From the NCBI GenBank assembly GCA_007134625.1, contig SLKL01000032.1:1-5804 (forward strand): 5,804 bases of DNA, in the 5' to 3' direction. A model generated the notes under the pieces. The model was not told where the DNA came from. It made no database searches and saw nothing but the letters and a program-made list of their open reading frames with translations. Positions 1 through 5,804 of this stretch are shown in pieces. Made by a program: the position numbers and the translations under genes. Source of the DNA: Saprospiraceae bacterium. Lineage in GTDB: Bacteria; Bacteroidota; Bacteroidia; Chitinophagales; Saprospiraceae. The number at the start of each line of letters is the position of its first letter. The stretch's first letter is position 1.

Positions 1-30
1 AATAAGGATTATTGAGAAGATTAAGATTAC

Positions 31-86
31 TGACTGTTGACCTTTGACTGTTGACCTTTGACTGTTGACCTTTGACTGTTGACCTT
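31..86. repeat. Four perfect tandem copies of a 14-bp unit (paired heptamers)
   Basis: The unit TGACTGTTGACCTT occurs four times in a row without a mismatch. Each unit is two related 7-mers, TGACTGT and TGACCTT, so the block can also be read as eight heptamers of consensus TGACYKT. It has no open reading frame and no CRISPR-like spacers. On the reverse strand each unit contains CAACAGT, which from memory resembles one of the heptamers in the short tandemly repeated repetitive (STRR) sequences of filamentous cyanobacteria. That likeness may be coincidence. No function can be assigned from the sequence. Confidence 0.95.
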
Positions 87-91
87 TAGGT

Positions 92-134
92 ATTTACACA
101 TTATCAATTAACCATTAACAATTTACCATTATCT
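92..134. repeat. Degenerate heptamer array, consensus ATTAACM
   Basis: Directly after the TGACYKT block the sequence reads ATTTACA, one extra base, then ATTATCA, ATTAACC, ATTAACA, ATTTACC and ATTATCT in a constant 7-nt phase. These are diverged copies of one AT-rich heptamer. The array is less perfect than the block before it, which suggests an older expansion. AT-rich sequence can look periodic by chance, so confidence is moderate. Confidence 0.65.
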
Positions 135-168
135 TATCCATTAAAAAAATTCCCCACTTCCCACTTTT

Positions 169-191
169 ACCCTTAGCGAAAGTCGAAGGGT
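169..191. repeat. REP-like hairpin, copy 1
   Basis: ACCCTT (169-174) pairs with AAGGGT (186-191) around an 11-nt loop containing AGCGA and GTCG. The whole resembles the palindrome CCCTGAGCGAAGTCGAAGGG, which I recall as a dispersed repeat in many bacterial genomes. That recollection is not verified here. It sits between TTTACCC and TCCTTCT heptamers. It is followed by C/T-mixed sequence rather than a T run, so it does not look like an intrinsic terminator. Confidence 0.6.
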
Positions 192-228
192 CCTTCTTCC
201 CACTTCCATCTTCCTACTCCCTACTTTT

Positions 229-245
229 ACCCTGAGCCGAAGGGT
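229..245. repeat. REP-like hairpin, copy 2 (shorter loop)
   Basis: ACCCT (229-233) pairs with AGGGT (241-245) around a 7-nt loop, GAGCCGA. It stands 60 nt after copy 1 in the same heptamer context. It is the same element with 6 nt missing from the loop, so one copy probably arose from the other by local duplication. Confidence 0.6.
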
Positions 246-265
246 CCCTCTTCCTACCTCCATAT

Positions 266-608
266 GACTTTCCAGCATTTTGTCCTCCACCGGACTTTAT
301 GGCAAAAAAAAGGAATCAAATTACCGAAATTTAACCAATCTTACGATCTAAATCACTTTCTCTAATTCACAAAAAAAACTATTTTTCGATAATTAAGAGC
401 AAAGAAATTTGAACATTTATATAAGGTCTTAGTTGTGATTATAGGTGCTGCAATTATCAACAAAAAGACCACTGAAATAAAGAAATTATCTGGATATATT
501 CTTAGCGGAAACCCATGTAGTTCTTTAAAATATTCGTAATTTTGGGGCAATTGAAAAAATCCTCTTTGACTTAGAAAAATCCTTTACTTTTTTAGTGGAA
601 AATTTTAC
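266..608. other. AT-rich intergenic stretch with no convincing gene
   Basis: This stretch separates the repeat patch from the katG leader. The only reading frame of note is on the minus strand at 362-550, 62 codons from a TTG. It would encode a short polar start, a hydrophobic stretch of about 17 residues that could cross the membrane (FFISVVFLLIIAAPIITT) and a basic tail. It has no ATG start, and extending it upstream meets a stop at 584-586. It could be a tiny membrane protein, the remnant of one, or chance in AT-rich DNA. I do not call it a gene. Confidence 0.6.
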
Positions 609-658
609 TATAGCTGTGAATTGACCGAGCTGAATTTATCAGTTCAATTTCAGCTATA
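609..658. promoter_or_regulatory. 50-nt inverted repeat upstream of katG
   Basis: TATAGCTG (609-616) is matched exactly by CAGCTATA (651-658). Further in, AATTG (619-623) pairs with CAATT (645-649), and AGCTGA (628-633) pairs with TCAGTT (639-644) with one G-T pair, around the small loop ATTTA. The whole therefore folds into one long, slightly bulged hairpin. It lies 93 nt before the katG start. It could be an operator, a structured mRNA leader, or a terminator of an older upstream transcript. The sequence after it is only loosely T-rich, which argues against a strong terminator. It does not match any peroxide-regulator site I can name with confidence. Confidence 0.55.
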
Positions 659-681
659 TTCTTTAATAATTTTAAAATAAG

Positions 682-695
682 CCCTTTTGAAAGGG
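682..695. promoter_or_regulatory. Small inverted repeat in the katG leader
   Basis: CCCTTTTGAAAGGG reads as CCCTTT and AAAGGG around two bases, or as a 5-bp stem with the loop TTGA. It lies 56 nt upstream of the katG start, between the large inverted repeat and the start-proximal palindrome. It could be an operator half or a minor RNA hairpin. No regulator can be assigned. Confidence 0.35.
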
Positions 696-732
696 AGTTG
701 ATAAGGCAACAATCAAATTTTAATTAACTATA

Positions 733-2923
<2,191 letters not shown>

Positions 2924-2943
2924 AATTTCGATATTACTTTAAC

Positions 2944-3020
2944 TGCCCTTTTGCAAAAGCGGAAAACGAATATGAGCTTCGGCCATTCGTTTCTCGCCTT
3001 TGCAAAAGGGCATTTTTATT
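2944..3020 (+). terminator. Very long hairpin terminator of katG
   Basis: Beginning 20 nt after the katG stop, 2944-2971 pairs with 2985-3012. A perfect 14-bp stem (TGCCCTTTTGCAAA with its complement) is followed by a mismatch, GCG/CGC, a G-T pair, a second mismatch, and a final 8 bp (AAACGAAT/ATTCGTTT). The apical loop contains GC-TTCG-GC, the classic C(UUCG)G tetraloop. The hairpin is followed by TTTTTATT on the + strand and has no comparable T run on the other side. This is a rho-independent terminator acting on katG. It is much longer than typical terminators. Confidence 0.9.
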
Positions 3021-3122
3021 AAAACCTTCCAAAATACTCTCAGCACTTAAGCCGGATTAAAAAAACATTTCAGAAATTATGTCGTTTGATTGTAGTTCCC
3101 TGAGAAGTAATAAGTAATTCCA

Positions 3123-3153
3123 TTTTATCGCGGAATAAAAGTTACTATCTTTG
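3123..3153 (+). promoter_or_regulatory. Bacteroidota-type promoter for the MoxR gene
   Basis: TATCTTTG at 3146-3153 matches exactly the TAnnTTTG -7 element of the primary sigma factor in Bacteroidota. Nineteen nt upstream, TTTT (3123-3126) stands where the weaker TTTG/TTG -33 element is expected. Transcription would start near 3160 and give a leader of about 25 nt, A/T-rich and without a Shine-Dalgarno, before the ATG at 3186. The katG terminator lies just upstream, so the gene has its own transcript. Confidence 0.65.
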
Positions 3154-3185
3154 GGTTTCTTTTTTAAAAAAATATTCAACATTTT

Positions 3186-4154
3186 ATGGCTATTACCAAT
3201 GGAACAGAAGTAGAAGCAGTAGATGCATTGGCATCCTCCTACAAAACACTTCGAAAAGAGATATCAAAAGTAATCGTAGGGCAAGACAAAGTGGTTGAGG
3301 CAGTTATTATTTCCCTTTTTTCCAATGGCCATAGTTTGCTCGTGGGAGTACCCGGATTGGCTAAAACCTTACTTGTAAGTACCATTGCTGAGGTACTCGA
3401 CCTCGACTTCAAAAGAATTCAGTTTACTCCGGATTTGATGCCTTCGGATATTACCGGATCGGAAGTATTGGGTGAAAACCGACAGTTTAAATTCAATAAG
3501 GGACCCCTTTTCTCCAATATTGTATTGGCAGATGAGATCAACCGTACCCCACCTAAGACACAGGCGGCATTGCTCGAGGCTATGCAGGAAAGGCAAATCA
3601 CATCAGGTGGCAGGTTTTATAAACTCGACACTCCATTTTTTGTATTGGCTACCCAAAACCCGATTGAGCAGGAAGGTACTTACCCGCTTCCGGAAGCGCA
3701 ATTGGACCGTTTTATGTTTAATATCCCCCTTGATTACCCCTCCTATGATGAGGAATTACAAGTCGTAAAAGCCACTACAGGGGTAAAGAAGGAAGAACTT
3801 AAGCACATTCTCAATGCGGAGCAGATTTTACAATATCAGGAATTAATCAGAAAAATTCCCATTACGGATAATGTCCTTGAGTACGCTGTAAGCACAGTAA
3901 GTAAAACAAGACCCGGAACAGAAAAAGCAGATCCGGTAGTCAATGAATTTATCGGCTGGGGTGCCGGTCCAAGAGCATCGCAATATTTAGTCCTCGGTGC
4001 TAAGTGTCATGCTGCCATCCACGGAAAATATGCTCCGGATATTGAAGATGTACAGGCAGTCGCCAAAAATGTATTGAGACACCGTATCGTCAGAAACTTT
4101 AAGGCAGAAGCAGAGGGCATGACAGAAGATCAGATAATTGATCAGTTGCTGTAA
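3186..4154 (+). CDS. MoxR-family AAA+ ATPase
   Basis: This is a cytoplasmic AAA+ ATPase of the MoxR family, 322 residues, the normal size. MoxR proteins are thought to act as chaperone-like remodellers that help partner proteins, often with von Willebrand factor A domains, to mature or take up metal. Visible motifs are Walker A GVPGLAKT (54-61), Walker B VLADEINR (113-120, with D116 and E117), sensor 1 ATQNP (155-159), the arginine finger in PEAQLDRF (169-176) and sensor 2 GPRAS (261-265). The C-terminal lid helices follow. The ATG at 3186 fits the usual N-terminal YKTLRKEISKVIVGQ region and the promoter just upstream. In many Bacteroidota this gene is followed by DUF58 and Bat/VWA genes; here a convergent gene follows after 14 nt, so its partners must lie elsewhere. 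The family is sure, the client is unknown. Confidence 0.96.
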   Translation: MAITNGTEVEAVDALASSYKTLRKEISKVIVGQDKVVEAVIISLFSNGHSLLVGVPGLAKTLLVSTIAEVLDLDFKRIQFTPDLMPSDITGSEVLGENRQFKFNKGPLFSNIVLADEINRTPPKTQAALLEAMQERQITSGGRFYKLDTPFFVLATQNPIEQEGTYPLPEAQLDRFMFNIPLDYPSYDEELQVVKATTGVKKEELKHILNAEQILQYQELIRKIPITDNVLEYAVSTVSKTRPGTEKADPVVNEFIGWGAGPRASQYLVLGAKCHAAIHGKYAPDIEDVQAVAKNVLRHRIVRNFKAEAEGMTEDQIIDQLL

Positions 4155-4159
4155 TCAAA

Positions 4160-4194
4160 ATGCTATTTCTAGGTAGCAATTTGACTAATAGCAT
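4160..4194 (-). terminator. Weak hairpin at the convergent gene ends
   Basis: ATGCTATT (4160-4167) pairs with AATAGCAT (4187-4194) around 19 nt. A competing shorter stem, TGCTA (4161-4165) with TAGCA (4174-4178), overlaps it. Read on the minus strand, the longer stem is followed by TTTTGATTA, so it could end the DUF4143 gene transcript, although it overlaps the last codons and stop of that gene. On the + strand no T run follows, so any effect on the MoxR transcript would be weaker. The stems are AT-rich and modest. Confidence 0.4.
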
Positions 4195-5461
4195 ACAGGG
4201 GTATATTGGTCATCCACTCCTCTTTTCTATAATTGGAAGTTGAAGTCCTGTAACAGTGAAGCCTTTTAAATTTTTGGTAGAACGTCCTTAGTGATTTTGC
4301 CTGTAGATTTTCAGCAGCCTTAACCTCAACCGGGTAAATTTTCCCCTCTTTTTCAAAAATAAAATCTACCTCTGCATTTCCGGCAGGATTAGTCCAGTAA
4401 TAAATATTCTTATCATATTGCCGGATCAATTCCTGCAAAACAAATTGCTCAGTAAGTGACCCTTTAAATTCCTCAAAAAGTTTGTTTTTATCTAAAAGAG
4501 TAGTTTTATCTAAATTGGACATAGCTCCCAACAGTCCAACATCAGAAACATAAATCTTGAAAGATTTGAGATCGCGATATGCTGAAAGTGGTAATCCTGC
4601 TTTATTCACATTGAAAATACGATATATCAATCCGTATCCTTCAAGCCAATCTAATGCTGCTTCAAAATCTCTGGCTCTGGCACCTTTCTTAATCAGACCG
4701 TAAATGAACTTCTTATTCTCCTTTGCTAACTGACTCACAATACTGCTCCATACCATTTGGATCTTAGGTATTAATTCTCCGGGTGCATGCTTAGCAAAGT
4801 CTTGTTGATAAGCCATTAAAATCTGCTTTTGAAGTTCTCTGACCTCATCATAGTTTTTCTTTTCTGAAAAATTGGAAACCACCTCCGGCATTCCTCCTAC
4901 ATAATAGTAGTCGCGCAATACATTCAAAAATTCTTGTTTCATTAATGAAATGGTTTCCCAATCCTTTTCAATTATCAATTCAAATAAGTTTTCCTTCCCA
5001 GTGGCCCGGAAAAACTCCTCAAGGTCCAGTGGCTTTAAATAGATGAATTGAACCTTCCCGACAGGGAAGGATTGTTTGTTAAGTGAAACACCCAATAAAG
5101 ACCCGGCTGCAATAATGTGGAGTTCGGGCATCTCCTCTGCAAAATATTTTAATACGGTTAAACCATTTACTGCCTCCTGAATTTCATCCAGTAAAATAAT
5201 GGTTTTCCCCTGGCTGACCTTTTTACCGGAAATAACTTCAAGGGCTTTGATAACTCTTTTGGGATCAAGAGAACCTTTAAAGATTTCTTTAAATTGCTTT
5301 TCCCTTTCAAAGTTGATATACAAAACCTCCTCAAATTGTGATTTACCAAAATGTTTCATCAACCAGGTTTTACCTACCTGACGAGCTCCGTATAAGAGGA
5401 CCGGTTTTCTTCTGTCTTGATTTTTCCATTTAATTAATTCGTCTTCTGTTTTCCGCTTCAT
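4169..5461 (-). CDS. AAA_14/DUF4143 ATPase with PD-(D/E)XK-like C-terminus (COG1373 type)
   Basis: This 430-residue cytoplasmic protein has the standard architecture and length of the AAA_14 plus DUF4143 family. The N-terminal ATPase shows Walker A GARQVGKT (25-32), Walker B IILLDEIQ (88-95, with D92 and E93) and a sensor-1-like AAGSLLG (118-124). A winged-helix-like middle follows (about 215-290, including the LEGYGLIYRI stretch). The C-terminal region has GSLTEQFVLQEL (334-345, E338), AEVDFIF (363-369, D366) and PVEVKA (377-382, E379 and K381), which together resemble a PD-(D/E)XK nuclease fold. The family is abundant in Bacteroidota and archaea and its cellular role is not settled; DNA binding and selfish or defence roles have been suggested. 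No signal peptide or membrane segment is seen. The ATG at 5461 starts the usual KRK...W region before Walker A. Upstream lies a MITE-like element. Transcribed alone, converging on the MoxR gene. Confidence 0.95.
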   Translation of the reverse strand: MKRKTEDELIKWKNQDRRKPVLLYGARQVGKTWLMKHFGKSQFEEVLYINFEREKQFKEIFKGSLDPKRVIKALEVISGKKVSQGKTIILLDEIQEAVNGLTVLKYFAEEMPELHIIAAGSLLGVSLNKQSFPVGKVQFIYLKPLDLEEFFRATGKENLFELIIEKDWETISLMKQEFLNVLRDYYYVGGMPEVVSNFSEKKNYDEVRELQKQILMAYQQDFAKHAPGELIPKIQMVWSSIVSQLAKENKKFIYGLIKKGARARDFEAALDWLEGYGLIYRIFNVNKAGLPLSAYRDLKSFKIYVSDVGLLGAMSNLDKTTLLDKNKLFEEFKGSLTEQFVLQELIRQYDKNIYYWTNPAGNAEVDFIFEKEGKIYPVEVKAAENLQAKSLRTFYQKFKRLHCYRTSTSNYRKEEWMTNIPLYAISQIAT

Positions 5462-5482
5462 GTTAATATCAGGTCTAAATGA

Positions 5483-5593
5483 TGAGTCCGCTCCGAAAAA
5501 CCCTTTCTATTACAAATTGCTGCAGTCCCCAACGAGTTGGGGATGAATTTTTCGCTCATTTTCATGACGAAAAGGGTTTTCAGAGTGGACTCA
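5483..5593. repeat. 111-bp MITE-like element with terminal inverted repeats and a central hairpin
   Basis: The ends are TGAGTCC (5483-5489) and GGACTCA (5587-5593). The similarity runs inward over about 24 positions, with roughly 21 matches and one single-base gap, through GAAAAACCC on the left and GGGTTTTC on the right. In the centre, TCCCCAA (5526-5532) and TTGGGGA (5537-5543) form a perfect 7-bp stem with the loop CGAG, flanked by AAATT and AATTT. The flanks AATGAT (5478-5483) and AATGGT (5593-5598) match at 5 of 6 bases and could be a decayed target duplication. There is no room for a transposase. It is most likely a small non-autonomous mobile element or a large REP-type palindrome. It begins 21 nt upstream of the DUF4143 gene start. 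Confidence 0.6.
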
Positions 5594-5610
5594 ATGGTTA
5601 AGAATTATTG

Positions 5611-5618
5611 CAAATTTA
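5611..5618 (-). promoter_or_regulatory. Candidate -7 box for the DUF4143 gene
   Basis: On the minus strand 5618-5611 reads TAAATTTG, an exact TAnnTTTG match. No TTG or TTTG is seen at the expected -33 distance, so the call is weak. If it is used, the transcript would carry the whole 111-bp inverted-repeat element in its leader of roughly 140 nt before the ATG at 5461. Confidence 0.3.
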
Positions 5619-5708
5619 CATTTTCTCCCACGACTTTTCGTCATCTGTGCCATTTTATCGTACGACTTTTTGGCAAACTTGCCATTTTTCACCACGACTT
5701 TTTACCAT
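5618..5708. repeat. 32-bp-period tandem repeat
   Basis: Two full units (5631-5662 and 5663-5694) agree at 21 of 32 positions. Conservation is concentrated in CGACTTTT at the start and TGCCATTTT in the middle. A partial unit precedes them (CATTTTCTCCCA, 5619-5630) and a shortened one follows (CGACTTTT, then TACCAT, 5695-5708). The second unit contains the small palindrome TGGCAA-AC-TTGCCA (5671-5684). The alternating conserved blocks look more like protein-binding sites than random duplication. There are too few copies, and they are too unequal, for a CRISPR array. Confidence 0.6.
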
Positions 5709-5804
5709 AATAAGCCTGACTATCGTTTAAATTTGAAAAGAAGTTCGCCTTTAAGACTGTATTTTCATAATCATTTCTTAATTTTACGTTGACAACATTG
5801 TTTC
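5709..5804. other. AT-rich end of window, possible promoter facing right
   Basis: No gene begins here. TAAATTTG at 5728-5735 on the + strand matches the Bacteroidota -7 box but has no clear -33 partner. The last bases (TTGACAACATTGTTTC) may belong to the control region of a gene beyond the window. Confidence 0.3.

Larger units (their letters stand above)
152..265. repeat. Pyrimidine-rich heptamer array (consensus TCCYACT) with two embedded hairpins
   Basis: The + strand is strongly pyrimidine-rich and falls into 7-nt steps: CCCCACT, TCCCACT and TTTACCC; then, after a hairpin, TCCTTCT, TCCCACT, TCCATCT, TCCTACT, CCCTACT and TTTACCC; then, after a second hairpin, TCCCTCT, TCCTACC and TCCATAT. 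At a larger scale it is a near-tandem duplication: 150-209 and 210-263 align with a 60-nt offset, and the main difference is a 6-nt shorter hairpin loop in the second copy. There is no coding signal. Confidence 0.75.

Noticed and set aside
31..86. CRISPR array
   Set aside because: The copies are directly adjacent 14-bp units with no unique spacers.
611..618. TAGCTGTG as a katG -7 promoter box
   Set aside because: It differs from TAnnTTTG at one position, has no -33 partner at a suitable distance, and is part of the outer arm of the inverted repeat.
3120..3130. CCATTTTATCG shared between the MoxR promoter region and 5650-5660
   Set aside because: An 11-nt match between two places in a window of this size and base composition is expected by chance, and the surrounding sequence does not match.
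3369..3768. Three short frames on both strands inside the MoxR gene
   Set aside because: They overlap the Walker B to sensor 1 region of a clear MoxR gene in other frames and have no features of their own.
5167..5381. Two 60-codon frames on opposite strands inside the DUF4143 ATPase gene
   Set aside because: They are out-of-frame readings of the Walker A to Walker B segment, without motifs.
5671..5684. Sigma-54 promoter from TGGCA...TTGC on either strand of the 32-bp repeat
   Set aside because: The spacing between the GG and GC parts is 3 nt short of the -24/-12 arrangement, and the motif is better explained as a small palindrome.
5618..5708. CRISPR array or integron attC sites near the DUF4143 gene
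   Set aside because: There are only two full, imperfect units and no constant repeat/variable spacer pattern. The nearby CCCCAAC...GTTGGGG stem lacks the arm structure of attC, and no integrase is present.

Overview
The window looks like a chromosomal stretch from a Bacteroidota bacterium, probably in the Cytophagales/Flavobacteriales range; the genus cannot be read from it. The reasons are the moderately AT-rich sequence, genes that start behind A/T-rich leaders with no Shine-Dalgarno, an exact TAnnTTTG -7 box before the second gene, and the style of the encoded proteins. No RNA gene, CRISPR array, phage gene or transposase gene is visible.

Layout. Positions 31-265 form a non-coding repeat patch. 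Three different families of 7-nt tandem repeats stand side by side, and the third carries two copies of a small CCCT...AGGG hairpin. Positions 266-751 are AT-rich and lack a convincing gene; they contain a strong inverted repeat at 609-658 and two smaller palindromes leading to katG. A complete katG (752-2923, +) encodes a bifunctional catalase-peroxidase with all the usual catalytic residues, and it ends in an unusually long hairpin terminator. A recognisable Bacteroidota promoter then drives a complete MoxR-family AAA+ ATPase (3186-4154, +). This gene converges, with a 14-nt gap, on a complete AAA_14/DUF4143 ATPase (4169-5461, -) that has an intact PD-(D/E)XK-like motif at its C-terminus. 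Upstream of that gene are a 111-bp element with imperfect terminal inverted repeats (5483-5593) and a short 32-bp-period tandem repeat (about 5618-5708).

How the genes fit together. They are three separate transcription units rather than one operon. KatG is a stand-alone peroxide-detoxifying enzyme. MoxR ATPases normally work with the DUF58 and von Willebrand factor A proteins encoded next to them, but none follows here. The DUF4143 ATPase belongs to a common, poorly understood family. I see no evidence of a new multi-gene system. The most interesting material is non-coding: the juxtaposed heptamer arrays, the MITE-like element close to the DUF4143 start codon, the 32-bp repeats beyond it, and the inverted repeat upstream of katG.
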